From positions 1 to 64,000 of the forward strand of contig JAGOTG010000011.1 in the NCBI GenBank assembly GCA_018061965.1: 64,000 bases of DNA, given 5' to 3'. This document shows positions 56,431 to 64,000 of this stretch, piece after piece. The stretch comes from Legionellaceae bacterium. GTDB taxonomy: Bacteria > Pseudomonadota > Gammaproteobacteria > Legionellales > Legionellaceae. The position numbers and the translations under genes are program-made. How positions within the stretch are numbered: position 1 is the first letter of the stretch; each line of letters opens with the position of its first letter. Below the pieces are notes generated by a model, which did no database searches, was not told the DNA's origin, and saw only the letters and a program-made list of their open reading frames with translations.

Positions 56431-57000
56431 ATGTTACTCCAAAAAGAAAAATCTTGTTTGATAGTGATTGATGTCCAAGAGAAATTAACGCCTTATGTTG
56501 AACTGAGTGATGAATTGATAACTAACTGCCAATGGTTGATGCGGTTGGCGGCTGAATTAGATGTTCCCTTATTGGTGACAGAGCACTATGCACAGGGGCT
56601 CGGACCTACTATTGAACCATTAAGCAAACTGATGCCGGGTAAAACTGATATTAATAAACTATGTTTTTCATGTACTCGCGATCAATCTTTTCAAAAACAC
56701 TGGCAAATGGTGAATAAAAAACAAGCTGTTTTGGTCGGAATCGAGACCCATGTTTGTGTGTTACAAACTGCTTTGGATTTATGTCGTGCAGGGGTAGAGG
56801 TCTTCGTAGTGGTTGATGCGGTTAGCAGTCGCAACACGCTTGATCACACCTATGGATTGCAACGAATGCAGCAAGCAGGCGTGCAATTGGTAACTCGAGA
56901 AATGGTGTTTTTTGAATGGATGGAACAGGCAGGTACGGCCACTTTTAAAGCGTTAAGCAAGGTGTTTATACCGCGTAGCCAGGTTAAAACTGAGGAGTAG
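56431..57000 (+). CDS. Isochorismatase-family hydrolase (YcaC-like)
   Basis: 189 residues, single cysteine-hydrolase domain. The catalytic triad is Asp14 (VIDVQEK), Lys76 (INKLCFS) and Cys109 (GIETHVCV). It lacks an aryl-carrier domain, so it is not an EntB type. YcaC-like members have poorly known amide substrates. The SDR gene starts 3 bases after its stop. Confidence 0.9.
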   Translation: MLLQKEKSCLIVIDVQEKLTPYVELSDELITNCQWLMRLAAELDVPLLVTEHYAQGLGPTIEPLSKLMPGKTDINKLCFSCTRDQSFQKHWQMVNKKQAVLVGIETHVCVLQTALDLCRAGVEVFVVVDAVSSRNTLDHTYGLQRMQQAGVQLVTREMVFFEWMEQAGTATFKALSKVFIPRSQVKTEE

Positions 57001-57003
57001 GAT

Positions 57004-57747
57004 ATGGATATTTCTGGTCAATCTGCGATTGTAACGGGTGGTGCATCTGGCATGGGGAAAGTAACCGCTTTGGCCTTGCAGCAACGAGGCATCAAAGTCA
57101 TGATTTGGGATCGCCATATTCCCGATAATACTCAAAACGCCATAGTCTGTGATGTGACGTCAGATCTGGCTGTGGAACAAGCTTTACAACAAACTATTGA
57201 ACGTATTGGGATCCCGTCTATATTAGTCAATTGTGCTGGAGTTGCACCAGCGCGGCGCATGGTGAACAAAAAAGGGGTAATGCCCTTGCAAGAGTTCAAA
57301 CAAGTCATTGATATTAATTTAGTCGGAACATTTAACGTGATGCGTGTTGTAGCGGCCGCAATGGCTAATTTAGAACCGAAAGGCGACTCACAAGAACGCG
57401 GTGTGATTATTAATACTGCCTCTATTGCAGCGTTTGAAGGACAAATCGGTCAAACGGCTTATGCGGCCTCCAAAGGAGGGGTGGTGGCTATGACATTACC
57501 TGCTGCACGCGAATTAGCCAGTTTAGGTATTCGAGTCAATACGATAGCGCCTGGTTTGATCGCGACACCTATGCTTTTAGGCATGCCGCAAGAGGTGCAA
57601 GACAGCTTGGTTGAAACGTTATTATTTCCTAAACGCTTAGGGCATCCTGAAGAGTATGCGTCATTGGTTTTGCATTTGATCGAGAACACGCTCATTAATG
57701 GGGAAACCATTCGTTTGGATGGTGCGTTGCGTCTGCAACCGCATTGA
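57004..57747 (+). CDS. Short-chain dehydrogenase/reductase
   Basis: 247 residues, classical SDR: TGGASGMG (11-18) for NAD binding, NCAG, Ser140, Tyr153 and Lys157 (YAASK). The sequence is close to the type 2 3-hydroxyacyl-CoA dehydrogenase (HSD17B10-like) group (e.g. TLPAARELASLGIRVNTIAPG), so fatty-acid or branched-chain oxidation is likely. Co-transcribed with the isochorismatase-fold gene. A hairpin follows. Confidence 0.9.
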   Translation: MDISGQSAIVTGGASGMGKVTALALQQRGIKVMIWDRHIPDNTQNAIVCDVTSDLAVEQALQQTIERIGIPSILVNCAGVAPARRMVNKKGVMPLQEFKQVIDINLVGTFNVMRVVAAAMANLEPKGDSQERGVIINTASIAAFEGQIGQTAYAASKGGVVAMTLPAARELASLGIRVNTIAPGLIATPMLLGMPQEVQDSLVETLLFPKRLGHPEEYASLVLHLIENTLINGETIRLDGALRLQPH

Positions 57748-57768
57748 TGGTTTTGGATGGTTGTATGC

Positions 57769-57804
57769 CCGTTCGGGCTGAGGAAGCGCGCGCAGCCCGA
57801 ACGG
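57769..57804 (+). terminator. GC-rich hairpin after the SDR gene
   Basis: An 11-bp perfect stem CCGTTCGGGCT / AGCCCGAACGG with a 14-base loop. It is not followed by a T-run, so it may act as an mRNA 3' end or with Rho. It abuts the MITE-like element. Confidence 0.5.
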
Positions 57805-57810
57805 ATTTAA

Positions 57811-57955
57811 TAGACTTCTTGCATAACCTATGAATTTTGATTTGGTGCAAGGCACAAACATTTCGAGGAGCGGAGTTTACCTGTGTCAATGAGCACCGCA
57901 GAAACGTTTGTAACGCCGCAATAAAACAAAAGGCGCAGGTTATGCAAGAAGTCTA
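57811..57955. mobile_element. MITE-like element, 145 bp
   Basis: 19-bp perfect terminal inverted repeats TAGACTTCTTGCATAACCT (57811-57829) and its complement (57937-57955). If the outer TA is the target duplication, it fits insertion into TA as by IS630/Tc1-type transposases. The interior has an imperfect hairpin (AAACATTTCG / CAGAAACGTTTG) and no gene. No transposase in the window carries these ends. Confidence 0.72.
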
Positions 57956-57968
57956 ATGTCATGAAATC

Positions 57969-58235
57969 TCATAATTCCACAGACAGTTCAGCTTGCTCTA
58001 TATCGTGGCTATCCAGATGTTCAAACATTTTCCTGACGATAATTTTGGGGTTGATTTGATAACGTTGATCATGCAACTGTTCTTGGATAAACCGTATTTT
58101 ATTTTCATTCAAAGTATTATCATGTAAAACCGTTTTCATTAAGGCGTCCACTTGTTTTTGAGTTCCTGTGAAATCAAGGGCATCTAAGAGTTGCGCTTGT
58201 GCAGAATGGGGATTACTTTTTGGTTCTTTTGCCAT
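57969..58235 (-). CDS. FlgM-like anti-sigma-28 factor
   Basis: 88 residues with a strong AAAGGAG before the ATG. The C-terminal half (NENKIRFIQEQLHDQRYQI, then NPKIIVRKMFEHL) resembles the FlgM domain, where a Lys-Val/Ile-x-x-Ile helix is followed by a Gly/Arg-Tyr-x-Ile/Val-Asn turn and a second helix. The N-terminal half is polar and probably disordered, as in FlgM. In flagellated relatives FlgM holds FliA until the hook is finished. No flagellar gene is in this window, so it is an orphan here. A chance resemblance in a short helical protein remains possible. Confidence 0.55.
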   Translation of the reverse strand: MAKEPKSNPHSAQAQLLDALDFTGTQKQVDALMKTVLHDNTLNENKIRFIQEQLHDQRYQINPKIIVRKMFEHLDSHDIEQAELSVEL

Positions 58236-58348
58236 AACCGACTCCTTTGTTATAAAATGTCGCGTGTATTATCGGCAGGCAACAGAAAAACTTTAGGGCA
58301 AATAGATATATATTTTTAGGGTAAAATATGCACAAAGGAGAAACAGGT

Positions 58349-59629
58349 ATGTCGCACTCTCAACAGCTATTTCATGAAGCACAAACCATTATCCCGGGAG
58401 GGGTTAATTCTCCCGTACGAGCATTTCGTGGCGTTGGGGGCGAACCGATTTTTTTCAAGCAGGGTGCGGGTGCTTATGTAACCGATGAGGATGATAAAAG
58501 CTATGTTGATTATGTGGGATCCTGGGGGCCATTGATTTTGGGGCATTGTCATCCTGCGGTCGTATCAGCGGTCGTCCAGCAGACAAAAATCGGGATGAGT
58601 TTTGGAGCACCTACTGAATTAGAAATTCGTTTGGCTAAAAAAATTTCCAGTCACATCCCCTCCATTGAAAGAATTCGCATGGTGAATTCTGGCACAGAAG
58701 CCACTATGACGGCCATCCGTTTAGCGCGTGGCTATACTCAAAAATCGAAAATCATCAAATTTAATGGCTGCTATCATGGACACAGCGACTCTTTGTTGGT
58801 CAAAGCTGGCTCGGGTTTGTTAACTTTAGGTATCCCTTCGTCCCTAGGTATTTTGCCCAGCACTGCTGAACACACATTGACAGCTGATTATAATGATTTA
58901 GAGGCTACTACCCGGTTATTTGAGCAATACGGAGAAGATATTGCAGCAGTGATTGTGGAGCCTATTGCAGGCAATATGGGGTTAGTGTTACCCAAACACG
59001 ATTTTTTATCTGGGCTGCGTTCTTTGTGTGATCACTATCAAACTATTCTTATTTTTGATGAGGTGATGACCGGATTTCGCGTTGGTTTGGGTGGAGCCCA
59101 AACACTGTATAGCATTAAACCTGATTTAACAACTTTAGGTAAGGTTATTGGGGGTGGGCTGCCTATTGGCGCTGTGGGAGGTCGTTCCGATATCATGTCA
59201 TTGCTAGCGCCATTAGGAGGCGTGTATCAAGCTGGTACGTTGTCTGGCAACCCTTTGGCGATGGCTGCGGGTTTGGCAACGCTCCAAGAGGTAGAAAAAC
59301 CGGGATTTTACTCTCAACTTGACCAACTGAGTATTCAATTGATCACGGCGCTTTCTCAAGTCTGTGCGGTCAAGCGAGTGCCATTTTATGGACGTGCAGT
59401 AGGGGGGATGTTTGGTTTTTGTTTTACTGCGCAAACTGAAGTTCGAAATCAAAGCGATGTTGCGACTTCAGACGAGAAGTTGTTTCAACGGTTTTATCAC
59501 GGCATGCTAAAAGAGGGTATTTATTTTGCTCCTTCTATGTATGAAGCAGGGTTTATCTCTAGTGCCCACCAAATAGAGGAAATCCAAGCTACGCAAGCTG
59601 CAGCTGAGCGTGTGTTGAGTCGAGTATAG
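58349..59629 (+). CDS. hemL: Glutamate-1-semialdehyde 2,1-aminomutase
   Basis: PLP enzyme that makes 5-aminolevulinate for haem. From ATG 58349 it has 426 residues, as usual, and AAAGGAG lies about 8 bases upstream; the in-frame ATG at 58328 precedes that site and is rejected. The start MSHSQQLFHEAQTIIPGG and GGVNSPVRAF are conserved, and the PLP Lys lies in TTLGKVIGGGLPIG. Divergent from the FlgM-like gene. Confidence 0.96.
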   Translation: MSHSQQLFHEAQTIIPGGVNSPVRAFRGVGGEPIFFKQGAGAYVTDEDDKSYVDYVGSWGPLILGHCHPAVVSAVVQQTKIGMSFGAPTELEIRLAKKISSHIPSIERIRMVNSGTEATMTAIRLARGYTQKSKIIKFNGCYHGHSDSLLVKAGSGLLTLGIPSSLGILPSTAEHTLTADYNDLEATTRLFEQYGEDIAAVIVEPIAGNMGLVLPKHDFLSGLRSLCDHYQTILIFDEVMTGFRVGLGGAQTLYSIKPDLTTLGKVIGGGLPIGAVGGRSDIMSLLAPLGGVYQAGTLSGNPLAMAAGLATLQEVEKPGFYSQLDQLSIQLITALSQVCAVKRVPFYGRAVGGMFGFCFTAQTEVRNQSDVATSDEKLFQRFYHGMLKEGIYFAPSMYEAGFISSAHQIEEIQATQAAAERVLSRV

Positions 59630-59684
59630 GGTCTTTTAACGAATTAAGACGCATCCGTGGAAGGTATATAACCAAGACTGACAT

Positions 59685-59712
59685 CCCCGCCTGGGCGGGG
59701 CTTTTGGGTTTA
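59685..59712. terminator. Terminator between convergent hemL and udk
   Basis: CCCCGC / GCGGGG stem with a CTGG loop, followed by CTTTTGGGTTT. It lies between two genes that end toward each other, so may serve both. Confidence 0.6.
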
Positions 59713-59737
59713 GCTGGTTTTTATTTGACAACAGACC

Positions 59738-60364
59738 CTACGGTTCTGCTAATAACTCTCGCATTTTAGCCTTAATCATATCGATGGCAATGCGATTTTC
59801 TCCGCCACGGGGGACAATCAGATCAGCATAACGACTAGAGGGCTCAATAAATTGTAAATACATAGGACGCACAGTGATTTCATACTGATGTAATACGGAT
59901 TCAAAAGAACGATGTCGCTCTACTACATCACGCATCAAACGTCTGGTGAGACAGATGTCTAAGGGGGTGGACATGAAAATACGGATGTCCATTAATTCTC
60001 GTAACTCTTTGTCACTAAATAATAAAATGCCTTCTAGTACGATAATCGTATGTCGACCAATCAATTGGGTTTCAGGCAAACGGATATGTTGTGAATGGGA
60101 GTAAATAGGAATCTCAACGGACTGGCCAGATTGTAATTTGCGTAAATGCTCACATAATAAGCCGTGGTCAAAAGCATCAGGATGATCGTAGTTGATGTTA
60201 GTGCGGTCTTCATACGACAGATGACCATTATCTTTATAATAGGAGTCTTCTGAAATGACTACGACTTGATCGGAACCTAATTCATTAACAATAGTGTTCG
60301 CCAACAGGCTCTTTCCAGAAGCGGATGGCCCAGAAATACCAATAATAATTGTTTGTTTACTCAT
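59738..60364 (-). CDS. udk: Uridine kinase
   Basis: Salvages uridine and cytidine. The 208 residues start with the P-loop GISGPSASGKS, then SEDSYYKD, NYDHPDAFDH and RLMRDVVERHRS, all family features. Normal length (~210). Monocistronic. Confidence 0.94.
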   Translation of the reverse strand: MSKQTIIIGISGPSASGKSLLANTIVNELGSDQVVVISEDSYYKDNGHLSYEDRTNINYDHPDAFDHGLLCEHLRKLQSGQSVEIPIYSHSQHIRLPETQLIGRHTIIVLEGILLFSDKELRELMDIRIFMSTPLDICLTRRLMRDVVERHRSFESVLHQYEITVRPMYLQFIEPSSRYADLIVPRGGENRIAIDMIKAKMRELLAEP

Positions 60365-60664
60365 GAGCGCATGATCTATTTTGAAATCGTAGATGATAAT
60401 TCGTTATTGCTTGGACTGCAAGCGCTTATCACCAGGGCAAGATCACGAGTGACTTTAAATTAAACTGATTATGGGATCTCATCTACTCACAATAGGGTTT
60501 GTGTTTAGCTTCTATCCGGTGATAACATCCGCTTCATATCATTAATGGTCTTTTATTTTTTGTTGAGCGCCTGGAAAATGTCGCAAAATTACTACGGATT
60601 TCTACCGGTCGTTTTTTGTATGTCACAAAAATTTGAAAGAGTTAAACGTAAGGGATAGTTATCA
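60365..60664. other. Gene-free gap between udk and the GT22-like gene
   Basis: I see no gene, repeat or strong hairpin in these 300 bases. It presumably carries the two divergent promoters; an AAGGGA ribosome binding site precedes the GT22-like start. Confidence 0.6.
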
Positions 60665-62215
60665 ATGAAGTCTGCTATTGCGAGCTTATTTGGAAAAAAA
60701 CCCAAATCATATTTTGTAAGAGATCAAGGACCGTTGCCAATCTCGAGCTTGTATCTAATGATAGTTATTTACCTGATAGTAGCGTGGTTTAGTGAAGGAT
60801 ATCTGCACGCAGATGAGCATTTCCAGATCCTAGAATTTGCACAGTACTATATTCATCATTACCCTTATCAGTATCCTTGGGAATTGACTGCGCAAATGCG
60901 CCCGACTTTTCAAGTGTGGCTCGTCATTTTTATCTACAAAATATGTGCATTGATTGAGTGGCAGGCAAATCCATTTATCCTTGCTTTTTTGACAAGAGGA
61001 CTGGCTGCAATTTTATCTGCCGTGAGCTGTTACGTATTTGTAAATGCGTTCCAAGATGAGCTGAAGTCATCCAACAAAAGATATTATTTCTTTTTATTGT
61101 CTGCTTTCAGTTATATGGCACTCCGTGTTGTCGTGCATTTTTCTTCCGAAACGATGTCAGGCGAATTATTTTTGCTTGGTCTGGCTTTGCTACCCTATAA
61201 AAGGCACCACCGGAAGCAACCTGTACTTAATGCGCACATTATCCCGGAAAATTTACTCTGTTTTATATCGGGTATATTTCTAGGTTTAGCGTTTATTTCT
61301 CGATATCAAACTGGACTAATGATAGCTAGCTTGCTTGCGTGGCTAGTTGTTTTTCGAGCATTGAAATTACCAAATATGATGTTCCTATTAGGCGCTATTT
61401 TCTGCGTATGTACTTTGAGTTTGTATATCGATTCTGTGTTTTATGGAAAATTGACTAATAGTGCATGGAATTATTTCAATATTAATATTTTGCAAGATCA
61501 AGTCTCAGCTTTTGGCAAAAGCTCAATTCTAGAATATTTGACAGTGAGCCTATATCCACCGTATGGAGGATTATATGTTGTTTCTTGCTTGTATTTTACT
61601 TTCATGTGTCGAAATCATATTATCACTTGGATCATAGTGCCTTTTCTCCTGGTGCATTGTTTTATTGGCCACAAAGAAGTACGGTTTTTACTACCTTTGT
61701 TAGGCTTCATGCCATTTGTGTTGATGTACACTGTCCAAGAGCTGCAAAAAAAATATCCCAGCCGATTCAACTCACCCAAATTAATTGCATTACACAAATC
61801 CGCTTGGATTCTAAATGGGATCGTTGTGATTGCTATCTTAGGGGCCCACCTCGATTTTCGAATATACAAATATATCTGGGCACATTATGCTCACACACCG
61901 GTTTTTTTAAACTACGTTAGCAATAAAAAGAATGCTGATAATGCGGTTACGTCATCGACACCTTTGCGGTTTTATCTTCCAGATTCGCTCTACGCACATA
62001 TCAACACTAATATTGATACTCTTATTTGTAAGAAATCACATCATGTTTGTTTAGCATGGACCCCTTGCTCGGAAACTGTGATAAATAAGCCAAATATGCA
62101 TATGGTTTATGACAGTTGTTATACCTATGATTTCATAAGAGCGCATATGAGAGCACGTTGGATGGAACGATCGAGCTTATTCCGTCAGAATGGCAGATTA
62201 TATGAAATAGTCTAA
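60665..62215 (+). CDS. GT22/Alg9-like mannosyltransferase, putative
   Basis: 516 residues, polytopic with about ten helices. The first loop reads HADEHFQILEFAQYY, then WELTAQMRPTFQVW, which matches the GT22 pattern (H-x-DE-xFQ, then W-E-x-x-x-x-R) of PIG-B, Alg9 and Alg12 enzymes rather than the GT39 pattern. Those enzymes take mannose from a polyprenyl-phosphate donor, like the product of the DPM1-like gene at 45755. Bacterial members exist but are rarer. It stands alone with AAGGGA before the ATG. The acceptor is unknown. Confidence 0.72.
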   Translation: MKSAIASLFGKKPKSYFVRDQGPLPISSLYLMIVIYLIVAWFSEGYLHADEHFQILEFAQYYIHHYPYQYPWELTAQMRPTFQVWLVIFIYKICALIEWQANPFILAFLTRGLAAILSAVSCYVFVNAFQDELKSSNKRYYFFLLSAFSYMALRVVVHFSSETMSGELFLLGLALLPYKRHHRKQPVLNAHIIPENLLCFISGIFLGLAFISRYQTGLMIASLLAWLVVFRALKLPNMMFLLGAIFCVCTLSLYIDSVFYGKLTNSAWNYFNINILQDQVSAFGKSSILEYLTVSLYPPYGGLYVVSCLYFTFMCRNHIITWIIVPFLLVHCFIGHKEVRFLLPLLGFMPFVLMYTVQELQKKYPSRFNSPKLIALHKSAWILNGIVVIAILGAHLDFRIYKYIWAHYAHTPVFLNYVSNKKNADNAVTSSTPLRFYLPDSLYAHINTNIDTLICKKSHHVCLAWTPCSETVINKPNMHMVYDSCYTYDFIRAHMRARWMERSSLFRQNGRLYEIV

Positions 62216-62327
62216 GTTTGAATGGCAGAACAAAAAGGGACAAATAGCATTTATGCGTACCCATGCTCTCGACCTGTGTTTATCAGCCGTATTCAAGTAT
62301 TGGCAGTTTTCAAGGATTGTGTCTAGG

Positions 62328-63704
62328 TTAACTAGGGCTATTTTCATGATTGCTGTCCGAGTCTGAGCTTGAGTCAAATGTATCTCTCAAGCGCGCACGA
62401 AACGCTGTAGCAGGATTACTAGTAGCTGCTTGGCATGCCTCTATCACCGAAGATAGTACAAGCGGATCGAATGGATTCGGGCTCTTTTCAAGCTTAAGGT
62501 ATAAATCACTGACCGCAAGTAAGATCGCACTTTTGATAGCGCCAGGTTTTTTATCACTGGAAATAAGCGATAACTCTTGTAGACACTGTTGTACACCTTC
62601 TTGAGTCGTAATATGATTAACATCTTGAGAAAATGCTTTTTCTAGTTTTTCAGAAAAGTTCGCTATAAAACTGAGCATATTTTCTCTATTATCCGTCGTA
62701 TCAATATCCGCAAGTATTGCGGATAATCGAAACAATTGTGGATGGTTTAGGAACGTAAATCCCTGCCTGTCTTCAATAATTCTTTCTTGGTTCTCCTGAG
62801 ATAGGCTATTATAGTAGTCCCGTTTTTTATTAATATATTGAATATTTTTTCTAGAAATAGTTTCATTCGATTTGATAGGCTTAAACCCACCTTTGGTCTC
62901 GCTTTGTCTTTCGGCGTACTGCAGTAATGTTTCGCCCGTTTTTTCTTTTACTACCGTTTCTTTTACTTCCTTAGGAAGCGCATTTAGTCCTGTCCAAGTT
63001 TGCATACCGCGAAAAATACGCGACAATTTTAAATCGCCCTTAAATTTGCTGGCTTTTACCACACCATTCTGCTCTGCAATCATGGGTAATTCTTTTCCAT
63101 AGAGCGTTTCAGTATCAATCTGAGATAATTGCTTTAAATGTTCTACTGTAAATACACGGCATCCTATTTTTTGCGTTTGAATGGGGGAAACTCTTTTTTG
63201 ATCATCAGAACCTAGCGTTTCTACTTTATAGACATAATGATTCCCATCAGGAAAGGTTGCTTTTAAAGTATCGTGCATTCGAGCATAACCATAAGAATTA
63301 GCGGCATCTAATACAAAAGAATGCACCTCTCCATGCTCATCGACCATAAGGTCGATCGCCGTCCAATGAGCACATGTTCTTTTGCCTTCTGCGTACTCTG
63401 CACTCCATTCATAATCTGGGTCGATAAAATCGGTCAAAACTGCTAATTGCATTCTTGTGCCAGGAGGGATTTGCGCGGCGGAATCTTTGAGCTTATGCAC
63501 AAACTCGGCGAACTCACTGTCTTCCAACGTTTTTTGTTCTAAGACGAATCCATGAAACGGGTGCATTTTTTCTAAACGACTTTCTCTTTTAGCTGCCATC
63601 AGAATAGCTTGACTGCTAGGGTCACTCGAAATCCAATTGTTAGACCCAAATTCATCCCAAATATCTGATTCAGCTTTCAGCATTCCTGGTGTTTTATCGC
63701 GCAT
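62328..63704 (-). CDS. Candidate CE-clan (YopJ/Ulp1-like) protease or acetyltransferase, putative effector
   Basis: 458 residues, no signal peptide or membrane helix. Residues ~60-200 show the order of CE-clan active sites: His113 in CAHWTAID, Asp133 in FVLDAAN after a beta strand (GEVHSFVLD), Gln176 or Gln178, and Cys182 in IGCRVFTVEHL. This resembles YopJ (H..., E/D, Q...CG.FS) although the residue after Cys is Arg rather than Gly. YopJ-type proteins acetylate or cleave host signalling proteins. The C-terminal ~270 residues are helical and unrecognised, ending in an acidic Ser/Asp tail (DSSSDSDSNHENSPS). No ribosome binding site; an inverted repeat touches the start codon. Function is inferred from motif order only. 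Confidence 0.6.
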   Translation of the reverse strand: MRDKTPGMLKAESDIWDEFGSNNWISSDPSSQAILMAAKRESRLEKMHPFHGFVLEQKTLEDSEFAEFVHKLKDSAAQIPPGTRMQLAVLTDFIDPDYEWSAEYAEGKRTCAHWTAIDLMVDEHGEVHSFVLDAANSYGYARMHDTLKATFPDGNHYVYKVETLGSDDQKRVSPIQTQKIGCRVFTVEHLKQLSQIDTETLYGKELPMIAEQNGVVKASKFKGDLKLSRIFRGMQTWTGLNALPKEVKETVVKEKTGETLLQYAERQSETKGGFKPIKSNETISRKNIQYINKKRDYYNSLSQENQERIIEDRQGFTFLNHPQLFRLSAILADIDTTDNRENMLSFIANFSEKLEKAFSQDVNHITTQEGVQQCLQELSLISSDKKPGAIKSAILLAVSDLYLKLEKSPNPFDPLVLSSVIEACQAATSNPATAFRARLRDTFDSSSDSDSNHENSPS

Positions 63705-63738
63705 AATTAGATCAATGAATACGTGTCATGATCTAATT
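63705..63738. promoter_or_regulatory. Inverted repeat abutting the start codon of the CE-clan-like gene
   Basis: A perfect 10-bp inverted repeat AATTAGATCA (63705-63714) / TGATCTAATT (63729-63738), 14 bases apart, begins one base before the ATG. It could be a repressor operator or an RNA hairpin masking translation. A TATACT (minus strand, about 63743-63748) upstream is a possible -10. Confidence 0.5.
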
Positions 63739-63780
63739 GTAGTATATTTCGTGTTTTTGTAAAATTTAGTGAGTAAGTTA

Positions 63781-64000
63781 CTAAAACTTCTTATGCTTCG
63801 TTGAAGCGAATTCTTCTACCAAGGCATGTTTGGACGTGTGTAAGGTACTCCCTTCCAAATAACTGGTATGTTTAGGATGAGACTGAGTCGGTTTATGTGC
63901 GAAAAAATGCGGGGCATGTGGTACATGTTTTTTAGAATGTGCTGTGCTATGTTTCTTGCTGGCATGAAGGCACGGTAATGGTTTTGCATCTGCGACCAAG
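63781..64000 (-). CDS. His/Lys-rich protein, 5' end outside the window
   Basis: The frame is open to the right edge, giving at least 72 residues; the only start inside is a TTG at the edge, so the gene probably begins beyond. The visible part is strongly basic and rich in His and Lys (SKKHSTAHSKKHVPHAPHFF) with few hydrophobic residues; a metal-binding or nucleic-acid-binding protein would fit. Family not recognised. Confidence 0.4.
   Translation of the reverse strand, partial: LVADAKPLPCLHASKKHSTAHSKKHVPHAPHFFAHKPTQSHPKHTSYLEGSTLHTSKHALVEEFASTKHKKF

Noticed and set aside
55061..57000. A siderophore locus made of the EntS-like exporter and the isochorismatase-fold gene
   Set aside because: The hydrolase lacks the carrier domain of EntB, and no entA/C/E/F-type genes are present.
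62222..62326. A 34-codon frame starting MAEQKGTNSIYAY between the GT22-like gene and the CE-clan gene
   Set aside because: No ribosome binding site, no recognisable sequence; most likely chance.

Overview
The window looks like a stretch of chromosome from a host-associated gammaproteobacterium of the order Legionellales (Legionella/Coxiella/Berkiella-like). This rests on gene content and family resemblance read by eye; no search was run. The pointers are: a gspL-gspM pair separated from the other type II secretion genes, a BarA/LetS-type hybrid kinase, a PPi-type phosphofructokinase, a gyrA-serC-cmk-rpsA-lapA-lapB-pyrF block, Thr at GyrA position 83, and several effector-like orphan genes between housekeeping genes. 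The DNA is moderately AT-rich. There is no prophage, integrase, intact insertion sequence or CRISPR array.

Layout. 0-2.6 kb: an orphan gene and PPi-phosphofructokinase. 2.6-11 kb: BarA/LetS-type kinase, gltX, a DUF1840 protein and the lepA-lepB-rnc operon (era absent). 11-17.4 kb: mltB, gspL-gspM, dsbB, an overlapping tgt-ppiB-tsaC operon, a 175-bp MITE-like element and a PriC-like gene. 17.5-26.2 kb: an unknown 574-residue protein facing a giant exported protein (2264 aa) with 20 fibronectin type III domains built from a homogenised 537-bp double repeat. 26.3-37.8 kb: glpD and gltA diverging from gyrA-serC-cmk-rpsA, then lapA-lapB-pyrF. 37.8-49.5 kb: a pseudopilin, four GT39-type membrane glycosyltransferases and a DPM1-like polyprenyl-phosphate sugar synthase, interleaved with ubiC-ubiA, an ElaB/YqjE/YqjK-like trio, ndk and rlmN. 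49.6-53.2 kb: EVE protein, exported M14 carboxypeptidase, tRNA-Ser(UGA), bamD, rdgC. 53.2-64 kb: an accessory-rich end with a decayed paralogue fragment, an Ala/Lys-repeat protein, a two-helix membrane protein, an MFS exporter, isochorismatase and SDR enzymes, a second MITE-like element, an orphan FlgM-like gene, hemL, udk, a GT22-like mannosyltransferase, a YopJ/CE-clan-like candidate effector and a truncated His/Lys-rich gene.

How the parts fit. DsbB would supply the disulphide machinery for the cysteine pair carried by nearly every FN3 domain of the giant protein. GspL/GspM and the pseudopilin belong to type II secretion or pilus assembly, a possible route for exported proteins. The DPM1-like enzyme can make polyprenyl-phosphate sugars, the donors used by GT39 and GT22 enzymes, so the 38-49 kb region and the 60.7 kb gene could form one periplasmic glycosylation pathway. 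LapA/LapB control LPS synthesis and BamD inserts outer-membrane proteins, so much of the window concerns the cell envelope.

Most interesting for follow-up: the FN3 double-repeat array, the CE-clan-like protein with an inverted repeat touching its start codon, the gyrA/serC overlap in which one hexamer repeat is read in two frames, the decayed paralogue hidden at 53.3 kb, and the GT39/GT22/DPM1 set.
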